The notes beneath the pieces were generated by a model, which had not been told where the DNA came from, made no database searches, and saw only the letters and a list, made by a program, of their open reading frames with translations. DNA of 64,000 bases from JAXLYE01 sp046351595 (GTDB lineage: Bacteria > Myxococcota_A > Polyangia > Palsa-1104 > JAEUJZ01). The DNA lies in assembly GCA_046351595.1 (NCBI GenBank), contig JAXLYE010000004.1, forward strand, positions 682,001 through 746,000. The letters run 5' to 3'. A program made the translations under genes and the position numbers. Positions 8,239 to 17,404 of the stretch are shown here, in pieces. Each line of letters starts with the position of its first letter. Position 1 is the stretch's first letter.

Positions 8239-10197
8239 TCACTCGGTGCCGGCCGACTCGGGCGCCTTGGGATCGGGCTCGGGCGGCGGGCGCAGCGACG
8301 GGCCCGCGGTCTTCAGGACGAGGCGCCGCAGCAGCGCCACCGGCAGCGGCCCCTGCTGCAGGAGCTCGTCGTGGAAGGCCTTCAGGCCGAAGGCCTCGCC
8401 CTGCTCGGCGCGGGCGTCGGCCCGCAGCTGCAAGAGCTGCAGCCGCCCGAGCGCCGCCAGCCCGTCGAGCGGATCGTAGCTCGCGCGGTCGGCCTCGCGC
8501 TTGGCCGCGGTCTCGTCGAGGTAGCACTCCTCGGCGAGGAAGCGCGCGACCTCGTCGAGGCGGGCGCCCGGGCTGGCGGTCATCGGCAGGCTGGCGTGCA
8601 GGCGCAGCACCGCCACCAGCCGCCCCAGCGCGAGCAGCTGGTTGCGCAGCGCCAGGAGCTGCAGCCGGTCGTCTGCCGGTGGGGCGACCGCCTGTCCCGG
8701 GGCCGCGCCCTCCAGCGCGACCAGCTGCTCGGCATAGGCGGGCCAGCCCTCGATCAGGCTGGCGCTGTAGGTGCGGGCGCGCAGCGCCGAGTGCTCGCCG
8801 CTGTGCGCGCGCGCGGCCATGACCTGCGTCATCTGCCCCGGAACGACCTCGCGCGCCGCCGCCAGGAGCAGCTGGCTGCGGTTCAGCAGGCGCAGGTGGT
8901 CGGCGACGCGCTTCTTGTCCTTCCAGCCCGGGTCGACGGGGTCGACCAGGAGCTGCGGCTCGCGCTCGGGCTCCAGCGGCGCCGGCAGCGACAGCATGAG
9001 GAAGCCGAAGCGGTAGGCCGGCAGCTCCGCCACCTGCGGCCGCCGCCGCGGCGCCGTCACCAGCTGCCGCAGCGCCACGAGCTCGTAGGCCTTGTCCACG
9101 GCCTGCTCGGTGGCGCGCAGGAGCTCCTCCGGCTTGGGGTGGTCCTCCTCGACGGTGCGCAGGGCCTCGGCCACGGCCTTTGCGGCGCTGCCCAGGCCGG
9201 TCATGCGGCGCGCCAGCTCCTCGAAGCGGCGGCGGGTCTCGCGCTGCTCGAACTCCGCCACCTCCTGCACCGTCTCGATCGGCACGTCCAAGAGCTCGAG
9301 CAGCTTGAGCCGCGTCGCCATCCGGCCGCGCGGCAGCGCGAAGTCGCCCTTGCTGCGCGGGAGCAGGTCGCGGTTCAGCCACGCCGCGAACTCCTCGAGG
9401 CTGCGCTGCGCCTCCTCGCGCCGCATCGCGACCTCGTCGAGCAGCTTGGGATCGGGCGCGTTCAGGCTGGCGAGGATGCGCGGCAAGAGCACCGCCACGA
9501 AGTCGCGCGTCATGCCCGCCATCTCGGCGGCACGCCGGGTCCAGACCTCGGGCGGGTTCTTGAGGTTGCGCTGCGCCTCGCGCAGGACCCCCGGCACCGC
9601 CTGCAGCCGCCCCTTGAGCGCGCGCAGCCCGCTCGCCGACAAGAGCCCCGGCCCGATCAGGCTGTCCAGGCCCTGGGCGACGAGCTGCACGTAGAACAGC
9701 GGGCTGCGCTCGTGCGGCCTGAGCTCGGTCAGCTCGAAGCGCTTGGCCTCGATGCGCGCGAGCAGCAGCGTGTACAGGATGGTCTCGGCCCGCAGCGGCT
9801 CGCCCGCGGTCTGCGAGAGCGCGCGCTCGGCCTCGGCGCTCTCGGGCAGGCGGCGCAGGCGGTCGTGGATGGCGTTAAGGCGCGCCACCTCGCGCCACAC
9901 CGCCTCGATGCGCACGTCGTCCAGCCGGTCGTCCGAGCTGTGGTCGCCCAGCCAGGTCGCCAGCGTCGGCGAGAAGTGCAGCTCGGCGTCGAGCTGCTCG
10001 GCCATGAGCACCGACAGCCCGCTGCGCTGACCGCCGCCGTCCCCGCGCCCCTTGCCCCCGGCGCCCCCGGCCTCCCCGGCCTCTTCGACCGGCTCGCCGG
10101 CCCGCCGACCCCCGCGGCAGGCCGGAACCGTGGCGACGGCCGCGAGCAGCAGGCCGCCCACGAACAGGGTGCGCAGGGGACGAAAGAGCGGGCGCAT
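8239..10197 (-). CDS. DUF885-family lipoprotein with altered metal site
   Basis: 652 residues. The ATG at 10197 opens a lipoprotein signal (lipobox VPAC) followed by a Gly/Glu linker and a long helical domain of the DUF885 family, a group of presumed zinc peptidases. The family's late EGWxxYAE box is present as EGWPAYAEQ. The C-terminal helix pair around FLAEECYLDETAAKREADRA also fits. The family metal motif HExxPGHH aligns with REVVPGQM at residues 449-456. Glu and Pro-Gly are kept but all three His ligands are gone. It is therefore probably not a zinc hydrolase. A TACAAT -10 (10208-10213) lies 10 nt before the ATG, with TTGTAG upstream (19-nt spacer). Confidence 0.75.
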   Translation of the reverse strand: MRPLFRPLRTLFVGGLLLAAVATVPACRGGRRAGEPVEEAGEAGGAGGKGRGDGGGQRSGLSVLMAEQLDAELHFSPTLATWLGDHSSDDRLDDVRIEAVWREVARLNAIHDRLRRLPESAEAERALSQTAGEPLRAETILYTLLLARIEAKRFELTELRPHERSPLFYVQLVAQGLDSLIGPGLLSASGLRALKGRLQAVPGVLREAQRNLKNPPEVWTRRAAEMAGMTRDFVAVLLPRILASLNAPDPKLLDEVAMRREEAQRSLEEFAAWLNRDLLPRSKGDFALPRGRMATRLKLLELLDVPIETVQEVAEFEQRETRRRFEELARRMTGLGSAAKAVAEALRTVEEDHPKPEELLRATEQAVDKAYELVALRQLVTAPRRRPQVAELPAYRFGFLMLSLPAPLEPEREPQLLVDPVDPGWKDKKRVADHLRLLNRSQLLLAAAREVVPGQMTQVMAARAHSGEHSALRARTYSASLIEGWPAYAEQLVALEGAAPGQAVAPPADDRLQLLALRNQLLALGRLVAVLRLHASLPMTASPGARLDEVARFLAEECYLDETAAKREADRASYDPLDGLAALGRLQLLQLRADARAEQGEAFGLKAFHDELLQQGPLPVALLRRLVLKTAGPSLRPPPEPDPKAPESAGTE

Positions 10198-10232
10198 GGC
10201 GCGGTCGATTGTAGCCGGGGCCCGGGACCTGG

Positions 10233-11534
10233 CTACAAGCGCGCCGGGCGCCGCTGGGTCGGGGCCTGGGAGCCGAGGGAGTCGGCCGGCTCCTCGGAGC
10301 GGCGGGTGGGGGCCTCGGCGCGGCTCAGGGCGTCGGCGCTCGACTCGGCGCGGGCGTCCCACGACGGGCCGAAGTTGGGCAGCGGCACGTGCGAGAGCGG
10401 CCGGTCGGGCACGCGCGGCACGAGCTCCAGGAGCTGGGCGCGCACCGCGAAGGCGCTCTGCGGCCGCTCGGCCGGCTGGCGCGCGACGAGCTGCTTCATG
10501 AGCTCCTCGAGCGGCTCGGGCAGCGAGCGGCCCAGGGCGGGCACGACCTGGCGCGGCCAGCGCCGCGGCGCCTCCAGGTGCGAGCGCATCATGATCGCCG
10601 AGGTCTCCCCCGGGAACGGCAGCGCGCCGACGACCATCTGCCACAAGAGCATGCCCACCGCGTACAGGTCGCAGCGGCCGTCGACGGGCTCACCGGCCAG
10701 GGTCTCGGGCGCGATGTAGGCCGGCGTGCCCAGGACGTCCGAGGGGCGGGTGTCCGGCCCGAACAGGCGCGCGACGCCGAAGTCCACCACCTTGACGAAG
10801 TCGGGGTCCTGCGGCCGCGGCACCAGGAGCACGTTGTCGGACTTGATGTCGCGGTGGACGATGCCGGCGGCGTGCGCCTCGCCGAGCGCGGCGCAGACCT
10901 GGGCCATGATGTGCAGCGAGCGCCGCGGCGCCAGCACGCCGCGCATCATGTCGCTGCACAGCGGCCGCCCGCGCAAGAGCTCCATCACCAGGTAGGGCAC
11001 GCCGGCCGGCGTCACCTCGTAGTCGTGCAGCGCCACGACGTGCGGGCTGCAGAGCGCCGCGATCATGCGCGCCTCCTGCAGGAAGCGCTCGCGCGTGCGG
11101 CGGTCGATGAGGCCCGAGCGGTTCAGGAGCTTGATCGCGACGCGCAGGCCGACGCGGGCGTCCTCGGCCTCGTAGACCGCGCCGAAGCCGCCGCTGCCGA
11201 GGCAGCGCAAGAGGCGGTAGCGGCCGCCGAGCAGGGGGCCGCCGTATACACGGGCGCCAAAGGCGGCGTGATCGGCGACGGCTGGGGCCTCGCGCGGCGC
11301 GCCCATGGCCAGGCGCTGCGCCTCGGCCGCGGCGAGCGCCTCGGCGAGCGCCTCGGCCGCCTGCTCGGGCGAGCCGAAGCCGCTGCCGTGCAGGAGCGCG
11401 TCCGCCACGACCGGCTCGGGGGCCGGCGCCGCCTCGGTCGGCAGCCGGGACACCGGCACCGAGAGCGGGGCGGCGCAGCGGGCGCAGAAGCGGGCCTCGT
11501 CTTCGTTGGGGTAGTAGCAGGTGGCGCAGTCCAT
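10233..11534 (-). CDS. Ser/Thr protein kinase with N-terminal zinc ribbon
   Basis: 433 residues. It begins MDCATCYYPNEDEARFCARC, a four-cysteine CxxC/CxxC zinc ribbon of the double-zinc-ribbon type. After a roughly 80-residue linker comes a complete eukaryote-like kinase domain (about 100-365): Gly loop LGSGGFGAVYEAED, lysine in VAIKLL, catalytic loop HRDIKSDN, DFG, and GTPAYIAPETL. No membrane segment follows, so it is cytosolic. The 60-residue C-tail is acidic and Ser-rich. The ATG at 11534 is chosen because the zinc ribbon starts there. An upstream in-frame extension lacks support. The targets are unknown. It lies upstream of the DUF885 gene in the same direction with a 35-bp gap, but that gene has its own -10. 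Confidence 0.9.
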   Translation of the reverse strand: MDCATCYYPNEDEARFCARCAAPLSVPVSRLPTEAAPAPEPVVADALLHGSGFGSPEQAAEALAEALAAAEAQRLAMGAPREAPAVADHAAFGARVYGGPLLGGRYRLLRCLGSGGFGAVYEAEDARVGLRVAIKLLNRSGLIDRRTRERFLQEARMIAALCSPHVVALHDYEVTPAGVPYLVMELLRGRPLCSDMMRGVLAPRRSLHIMAQVCAALGEAHAAGIVHRDIKSDNVLLVPRPQDPDFVKVVDFGVARLFGPDTRPSDVLGTPAYIAPETLAGEPVDGRCDLYAVGMLLWQMVVGALPFPGETSAIMMRSHLEAPRRWPRQVVPALGRSLPEPLEELMKQLVARQPAERPQSAFAVRAQLLELVPRVPDRPLSHVPLPNFGPSWDARAESSADALSRAEAPTRRSEEPADSLGSQAPTQRRPARL

Positions 11535-11711
11535 GCGTAGGTCCGTGGCATCGGTTCTATCGCCGGGCCACGGCTTGGCAATTTTTATGACGGCGCGCCG
11601 CCGGCCGGGGGGGGACGTCGCGGGCCCGGCTCCTCGGGGAAGGCCCGCCTGGCACTCTTTTGCCGGGGCGCCCGATAATACGGGATAAGACGCGAACTCT
11701 GGAGCGCCGCG

Positions 11712-12167
11712 ATGTCCCACAAGCACGACCACAAGAAAGACAAGGACGCCTTCGAATCCCAGATCGGGGTGACGGATCCGGGCCAGATGCCGGGCCTACA
11801 GAGCCCGCTGAGCCCGAACACGATCTCGCCGCTCGGGCCGATGGGGCCGGGCCCGAGCGGGCCGTCGGGTCCGGGCGTCAACCTGCCGGAGCTGTTCCAG
11901 GACGGCGCGGGCAAGGAGCAGAGCAAGGACAAGGGCAAGGGCAGCAAGGACAAGGACCACATGCCGAGCGGCCTGACCCACGCGGCGGGCGAGGCCATGG
12001 CCCACTGGTCCGAGGCCGCGGGCACGAACAAGGCGCCCATGGACTCGCTGACCGTCGCCGACCGCGAGCGCAAGATGAACAAGAAGAAGGGCGACGGCGA
12101 CGCCGACACCGCCAAGGGCAACGACCACGACAAGGACAAGAGCGGCAAGGAGCAGACCGTCTCGTAG
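11712..12167 (+). CDS. disordered hydrophilic protein with Gly-Pro segment
   Basis: 151 residues, rich in Lys, Asp, Gly and Pro, with no hydrophobic core or signal. It starts MSHKHDHKKDKD. A GPMGPGPSGPSGPG stretch at about 45-60 resembles a short collagen-like run, and Lys/Asp-rich tails follow on both sides. A GATAATAC element sits about 35 bp upstream and a GGAG site about 9 nt before the ATG, supporting a real gene. I do not recognise a family. The His/Asp-rich N-terminus could bind metals, but that is a guess from composition. It is divergent from the zinc-ribbon kinase gene. Confidence 0.6.
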   Translation: MSHKHDHKKDKDAFESQIGVTDPGQMPGLQSPLSPNTISPLGPMGPGPSGPSGPGVNLPELFQDGAGKEQSKDKGKGSKDKDHMPSGLTHAAGEAMAHWSEAAGTNKAPMDSLTVADRERKMNKKKGDGDADTAKGNDHDKDKSGKEQTVS

Positions 12168-12231
12168 CCCGCCCGTCCCCACCGGCCGCCGGGTTCGGGC
12201 CGCTCCGTCCCGGCCGGCGCCGGGCCGCCCG

Positions 12232-14967
12232 CTAGCGGCCGACCGGCAGGTCCTCCAGGGTCTCGATCTCGCAGCTCCCCTCGGGCAGGAGCTCCTCGCG
12301 GGCGGTGCCGCGGTGGTCGGTGAAGCCGATGCGGACAAGGCCGTCGCTCAGCGTCAGGCGGTAGCGGGCCTCGACGAGGGGGCGGCGGTCGTAGTCCTGC
12401 TGGTAGGTGCCGAGCCAGTGGCGGCGGCGGTCGACCGGGATCGGGCCGGAGCCGGCGGCGGGTCCGGCCGCCAGCACCCGCTGCGCCGCCCGCCGCACCC
12501 GGTCGTCCTCGTCCACCGCCGCCAGGTTGCGCAGCCGCGCCGCCATGCCCGGCGAGCGCGCGGTCAGCGTCCCCAAGAGGGTCGCGGCGTTGGCCCGCGC
12601 CCCGGGATCCGGGTCGGTCAGCCAGTCGGCGTCGTGGAGCTCGGCCAGCCCGAGCCGGGCCAGCGCGGCGATGCCGTTGCAGCGCACCGCCGCGTCGGTC
12701 GGCTGCTGCCCGCGCCGCACCGCCAGCGCCTTGCGCAGCCCGCGCGCCGCCATCGCCCCGAGCGCGTGCCCGCGCACAAGCTGCCCCAGGCCCCACGCCG
12801 CCTCGGCCGCGACGCGCCCGTCGGGATCGTCGCTGAGCCGGGTCAGGAGCGCGGCGACCAGCGCGTCGCTCGGCGCCACCGATAGCAGCGCCGCGACCGC
12901 GGCGGTGGCGCGCACGCGGCGCAGCGGGTCGCGGTGCTCGAGCAGCCGCAGCAGCTTGCCCGCGGTCTGGGGGTCGCGCACCGCCGCCAGCGCCTCCAGC
13001 GCGTCGAGCGCCAGCGTCGCGGCGGTGCTGCGCGGCTCGCCGGCCTGCTGCGCCACGTCGAGCAGCGCCGGGCGCGCCGACTCGCTCGGGCGACCGCGCA
13101 AAAGGCCGCCGATGGCGCTCAGCACCTCAGGCTTGGGCCCGCTCTCGCTGCGCCGCAGCGCCGCGAGCAGCGGCCCCAGCGCCTGGACGTGCAGCGCCGG
13201 GAACGGGGCCACGGCCTGGGCCAGCGCCGCCGACGCCGCGCGCCGCACCCGCTGCTCGGCCGTGCCCTCGCGGAAGGTCGTCACCGCGGTCACCAGCGCG
13301 GCCACCGCCTCGCTGGGCAGCGGCGCCCCGGGCGCGCGGCCGAGCTGGGCCAGGGCCTGCACCGCCGCCAGCCGCGTGTCGGCGTCGCCCGGCCCGGCCC
13401 CGCCCAACAGGATCTCGACGAGCCGGGAGGTCGCGCCGCGGCCCGGCAGCGCGCCGAGCAGCCGCGTCGCCAGGCCGCGCGCCTCGGCGTCCTCGTCGCG
13501 GGTCGCGGCGATCAGTGCGTCGAGCGCGCGCGCGTCGAGCAGCCCGGGCCGCCGCAGCGCCACAAGCGCCCGGCGGCGGACGACAGGGTCCCGGTCCGAG
13601 AGCAGGCCCGCGAACACCGGCGCGCTCTGCGGCTCGCCGACCGCGGCCAGCGCGTCGAGCACCTGCTCACGCGGCAGGCGGCGCCGCGCCAGCTCGTCGG
13701 TGAGCGCGGCGGCGACCGGGCCGCGCTGGCTGGCCGCGAGGTCGGGCAAAAGGTCGCGCAAGAGGTCGACCAGGGTGCCGACGTCGGCGGCGGCGGGGAC
13801 CGGGCCGGCGCCTGGGGCCTGGCCCTGCAGCCGCCGCAGGAGCACCGGGACCGCGCCGGGTCCGGCCTCGAGCAGGGCGTCGCGGGCCGGGCCGCGCAGG
13901 GTGTCCTGCTCCAGCGCCTTGACCAGCGCCTCGGCCGCGGCCTCGGACAGCGGCTCGGGCGGGGCCGCCTCGGCGTCGCCCTGGGCCGCCTTGGCGCGCG
14001 CGAGCTGGCCCAGCGACTGCGCCGCGGCCTTCTGCAGCGACTCGCTGCCGCTGACCAGGATCTCGGTCAGCACCGGCGCCGCGCTCGCCGCCCGCAGCCG
14101 CCCGAGGCAGAGCACCGCCTGCTTGCGCACCTCCTCGGCCGGGTCGGAGAGCAGCCGCAGCGCCGCCGGCACCGCCTCCCGGGCGCCGAGCGCCCCGAGG
14201 CTGGCCAGCGACTCGGCGCGGACGTCGCGGGCGCTGTCCGAGAGGCGCCCGAGCAGCGCCACCGAGAGCCGCGACGCGACCTCGCGCCCGAGCGGCAGCC
14301 GGCTGACCTGGCCGAGCGCCGCCACCGCCGCGCGCCGCACGCCGACGTTCTCGTCCTCCAGCCGCAGCAGCACCGGGCCGAGCAGGACCTGCGCCTCGGC
14401 GAGCGGCAGCGCCTGCGCGTGCAGGAGGCGCTCGACGGCGCGCAGCACCTCGAGGCGGACCTCGTACTGGGCGTCGCCCAGGGCGCGGCCGAGCGTGCTG
14501 GCGGCGCGCCCGCAAAGCTCCGGCGGCAGCGCGCCGAACTGGCCGACCGCGTCGGCGCACGCCGCCCGCACGGCGCTGTCGATGTCGCTGGTGCAGTCGA
14601 TGAGCAGCGGCGCCGCCTCGAGCACCGCGCTCGGCCCCAGGGCCCGCGCCGCCCGCGCCCGCACCGCCGCGTCGCCGTCGCGCAGCCGCTGCATCAGGTA
14701 GGGGGCGGCCGTGCGCACCGGCAGGCCCTCCAGGCGCTCGACGCCCTCGCGCCGCTTGGTCGCGTCCGTCGCGGCGAGCAGCGCCCGCACGTCCTCGGGC
14801 AGATCGCCGGCCGTGCCGTACAGGTCGCCGGCCGCGGCCTGCGGCCCCGTGCCGAGCGTGAGCGCGAGCGCGAGCCCGAGACTCAGCCCGAGCCTGGTCA
14901 CCCCCTGGGCACCGCGCGCCCGCCGCTGCCCCACCGAACCCGGGTTTTTCCGTCGGAGCGTCCGCAC
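12232..14967 (-). CDS. exported HEAT-repeat protein
   Basis: 911 residues starting at a GTG. A TAGGAT -10 (14974-14979) ends only 6 nt before this GTG, so the gene is probably leaderless. An N-terminal signal (LGLSLGLALALTLG, then QAAAG) indicates export. Residues about 55-840 are a solenoid of more than 20 HEAT/PBS-lyase-type repeats with phrases such as DPAEEVRKQAVLCLGRL and DPDGRVAAEAAWGLGQL. The last 70 residues form a small non-repeat domain ending in ETLEDLPVGR. Such scaffolds bind other proteins. No catalytic motif is visible. The partner is unknown. Confidence 0.85.
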   Translation of the reverse strand: MRTLRRKNPGSVGQRRARGAQGVTRLGLSLGLALALTLGTGPQAAAGDLYGTAGDLPEDVRALLAATDATKRREGVERLEGLPVRTAAPYLMQRLRDGDAAVRARAARALGPSAVLEAAPLLIDCTSDIDSAVRAACADAVGQFGALPPELCGRAASTLGRALGDAQYEVRLEVLRAVERLLHAQALPLAEAQVLLGPVLLRLEDENVGVRRAAVAALGQVSRLPLGREVASRLSVALLGRLSDSARDVRAESLASLGALGAREAVPAALRLLSDPAEEVRKQAVLCLGRLRAASAAPVLTEILVSGSESLQKAAAQSLGQLARAKAAQGDAEAAPPEPLSEAAAEALVKALEQDTLRGPARDALLEAGPGAVPVLLRRLQGQAPGAGPVPAAADVGTLVDLLRDLLPDLAASQRGPVAAALTDELARRRLPREQVLDALAAVGEPQSAPVFAGLLSDRDPVVRRRALVALRRPGLLDARALDALIAATRDEDAEARGLATRLLGALPGRGATSRLVEILLGGAGPGDADTRLAAVQALAQLGRAPGAPLPSEAVAALVTAVTTFREGTAEQRVRRAASAALAQAVAPFPALHVQALGPLLAALRRSESGPKPEVLSAIGGLLRGRPSESARPALLDVAQQAGEPRSTAATLALDALEALAAVRDPQTAGKLLRLLEHRDPLRRVRATAAVAALLSVAPSDALVAALLTRLSDDPDGRVAAEAAWGLGQLVRGHALGAMAARGLRKALAVRRGQQPTDAAVRCNGIAALARLGLAELHDADWLTDPDPGARANAATLLGTLTARSPGMAARLRNLAAVDEDDRVRRAAQRVLAAGPAAGSGPIPVDRRRHWLGTYQQDYDRRPLVEARYRLTLSDGLVRIGFTDHRGTAREELLPEGSCEIETLEDLPVGR

Positions 14968-15073
14968 GGCCTGATCCTATACCAGGAACCGGAGGGGCCG
15001 CGGGGCTACGCTAGGGCCGGGGGCATCCGGTCGCGGCACCTGCGACGGCGCGAAACCCCCGAAGGGAGGCTTC

Positions 15074-16246
15074 ATGACGATCGGGTTCCGCAAGACCTCG
15101 TGCCTGCTCCTTTACTCGCTGCTGCTCGGCTCCGTCGGCTGCTCGTCCTCGGGAGAGACCAACCTGCCCAAGGGCGGCTGCAAGCCGCCACAGGTCGGCA
15201 AGCTGCAGACGCTGGAGTTCTCGGCGAGCACGCCGCTCACCACCATCGACACCGGCGCCTCGCTGGGGGTCGCCAGCGAAGACTTCGACGGCGACTCGTA
15301 CCCCGACCTGGCGGTCTCGCAGTCGGCCGACGGCAGCGTCGGCGTGCTGCTGGGGCGGGGCGACGGGACGTTCAAGGACGCGCTGCGCCTGCCGAGCGGC
15401 CGCGGCGCCAGCGCCGTCGTGGCCCGCGATCTCGACGGCGACGGCCGCGCCGACATCGCCGTGGCCGACACCATGGCCGACGAGGTCGCCCTCCTGCGCG
15501 GCGGCGGCGACGGCACCTTCGAGAGCGCCGCCATCAGCCTGGTCGGCCTCGCCCCCAGCTCGCTGGCGCCCGGCGACTTCGACGGCGACGGCAAGCTCGA
15601 TCTCGCGGTGGGCGTCGAGGACACCCGCCTCAACCTGCTGCGCGGCGAGGGCCCGGGCCGCTTCGCCGCGCCCACCGGCTACCAGGTCTTCAGCCCGCAG
15701 CGCTCGGTGGTCGGCACCGACCTGAACGCCGACGGCAAGCTCGACGCGGTGTTCCTGCACGGGCTGAACCCCGAGGTGCGCGTGCTGCTCAACGACGGCG
15801 GCGCCACCTTCCAGCCCATGCGCATCGTGCCGCTGCCGTCGCTGGGGACGCAGCTTTTGGCCGCCGACGTGGACCGCGACGGCAAGCCCGACCTGCTCGT
15901 GCTGCACGCCGACCTTCTGCAGGTGACCTACCTGCGCGGCCAGGGCGACGGCACCTTCGCGGCGTTCAAGGCGCTGGCGGTGGAGAAGCAGCCGGTGGCG
16001 CTGTCGGTGGCGGACGCCGACGGTGACGGCGTGCCCGACCTCTTGTCGCTGAGCAGCGACGGGGTGCTCAGCGTGCTGCGCGGCGCCGGGGACGGCAGCT
16101 TCAGCGCGGCGTTCAGCGTCGTCGCCTCCGAGGGGCCGCGCGCGCTCACCACCGGGGACTGGAACTGCGACGGCAAGCTCGATGTCGCGGTGGTCGGGAT
16201 GACGGCGAAGAACAACCTCCGCATCCTGCTCAACCGCGGGCGCTGA
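15074..16246 (+). CDS. FG-GAP/VCBS repeat beta-propeller lipoprotein
   Basis: 390 residues. A lipoprotein signal ends in GSVGC (C23). After about 55 residues come seven FG-GAP blades, each with a calcium-binding DxDxDGxxDL loop: DFDGDSYPDL, DLDGDGRADI, DFDGDGKLDL, DLNADGKLDA, DVDRDGKPDL, DADGDGVPDL and DWNCDGKLDV. Seven blades suggest one closed propeller on the cell surface or facing the periplasm, probably binding a ligand or another protein. A GGGAGG-like site precedes the ATG. The region shared with the divergent HEAT gene (14968-15073) holds both promoters. Confidence 0.88.
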   Translation: MTIGFRKTSCLLLYSLLLGSVGCSSSGETNLPKGGCKPPQVGKLQTLEFSASTPLTTIDTGASLGVASEDFDGDSYPDLAVSQSADGSVGVLLGRGDGTFKDALRLPSGRGASAVVARDLDGDGRADIAVADTMADEVALLRGGGDGTFESAAISLVGLAPSSLAPGDFDGDGKLDLAVGVEDTRLNLLRGEGPGRFAAPTGYQVFSPQRSVVGTDLNADGKLDAVFLHGLNPEVRVLLNDGGATFQPMRIVPLPSLGTQLLAADVDRDGKPDLLVLHADLLQVTYLRGQGDGTFAAFKALAVEKQPVALSVADADGDGVPDLLSLSSDGVLSVLRGAGDGSFSAAFSVVASEGPRALTTGDWNCDGKLDVAVVGMTAKNNLRILLNRGR

Positions 16247-16273
16247 GCCCGGGGCGGGCTGCCCGCTGCGCCG

Positions 16274-17404
16274 CTAGGCCATGGCGTCGAGCAGCGCCGC
16301 GATGCGCCGCGCGCCCTCGCGCAGGACCGGCCGCGGCGCGACGAACGACAGGCGCAAGAAGCCCTCGACGCCGAACACGCTCGACGGGATGGCGACGACG
16401 TTGTGGTCCTGCATGAGCGCGCGCGCGGCGGCCATCGAGTCCGCGGCGGCGCGGCCGCGCAGCCGCACCATGCAGTAGAAGGCGCCGTCGGGCGGCACGT
16501 AGGACAGCCCGGCCTCGTCGAGAACCTCGCAGATCGCGGCGTGCTGGCCGCGGTAGTGGCCGAGGTGCGCGCCAAGCAGCTCGGGCCGCTGGAAGATCGC
16601 GAGGGCGGCCCGCTGCGCCAGCGTGTCGGCGCACGAGACCGCGAACTGGTGCGCCTTGAACAGCGTCGGGGCGACGTCGGCGGGCGCGAGCAGCCAGCCC
16701 AGGCGCAGGCCGGTGAGCGCGCAGCTCTTGGACAGGCTCGAGGCGACCAGGGTGCGCGGGTAGAACGCCGCGGGCGAGGCCGGGCGCTCGGGGGTGTAGT
16801 AGAGCTCCGCGTAGACCTCGTCGGAGAGCAGGTACGGCGGCTCGGGCAGCGCGGCGAGGCCGGCGCACAGCGCCCGCAGCTCGGCCTCGGGCCAGACGCG
16901 GCCGGTCGGGTTGCACGGCGAGGCGAGGCAGATCAGGCGGGTGCGCGGCGTGACCGCGGCCAGCACCCGCGCCGCGTCGGGCCGGAAGCCGTCGGCCGGG
17001 TCGAGCAGGACCTCGCGCACGGCCACGCCCTCCATGTGGCAGAGCTTCTGGTAGGCCGGGAAGGTCGGCGTCACCACCAGCGCCTCGTCCCGCTGCGGAG
17101 CGAGCAGGCCCTTTATCACCAGGTACAGCGCCTCCTGCGAGCCGACGGTGACGCAGGCGTTCTCGGCGCGGTCGAGGCCGGGGTAGCCGTAGTGGCGGGC
17201 GATGGCGGCGCGCAGCTCGGGGAAGCCGGCGTTGGGCGAGTAGGGGCAGCCGTGCTCGCGGATCCAGCCGAGCGCCTCCTCGAGGGGGGCCATGTCGGGG
17301 CCGAGCAGCGGCTGGCCCAGGCCGAGGTCGACGGCGTCGGGCCGCTTCATGTCGTTGAGGGCGCGGATCGCCGACGGCGGGATGTCACGGACGAGCGGGT
17401 TCAT
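16274..17404 (-). CDS. dapC: class I/II aminotransferase, probable N-succinyl-DAP aminotransferase
   Basis: 376 residues of the fold-type I PLP aminotransferase family. The PLP lysine lies in SSLSKSCALTGLRLGW. SPCNPTGRVW holds the conserved Asn and DEVYAELYY the conserved Asp/Tyr, and a C-terminal Arg in FLRLSF binds the substrate carboxylate. On sequence alone it could be one of several class I enzymes. The DapC assignment rests on its 4-bp ATGA overlap with the upstream dapE-like gene, which points to the succinylase branch of lysine/meso-diaminopimelate synthesis, where DapC makes the substrate of DapE. The ORF ends 27 bp from the convergent FG-GAP gene. Confidence 0.75.
   Translation of the reverse strand: MNPLVRDIPPSAIRALNDMKRPDAVDLGLGQPLLGPDMAPLEEALGWIREHGCPYSPNAGFPELRAAIARHYGYPGLDRAENACVTVGSQEALYLVIKGLLAPQRDEALVVTPTFPAYQKLCHMEGVAVREVLLDPADGFRPDAARVLAAVTPRTRLICLASPCNPTGRVWPEAELRALCAGLAALPEPPYLLSDEVYAELYYTPERPASPAAFYPRTLVASSLSKSCALTGLRLGWLLAPADVAPTLFKAHQFAVSCADTLAQRAALAIFQRPELLGAHLGHYRGQHAAICEVLDEAGLSYVPPDGAFYCMVRLRGRAAADSMAAARALMQDHNVVAIPSSVFGVEGFLRLSFVAPRPVLREGARRIAALLDAMA

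Noticed and set aside
7888..10719. 943-residue plus-strand ORF
   Set aside because: It crosses the non-coding repeat array and runs antisense to the DUF885 and kinase genes; its translation is Arg/Gln/His-rich without a fold.
12934..16026. 1030-residue plus-strand ORF
   Set aside because: It overlaps the HEAT gene antisense and the FG-GAP gene in another frame; no protein-like pattern.
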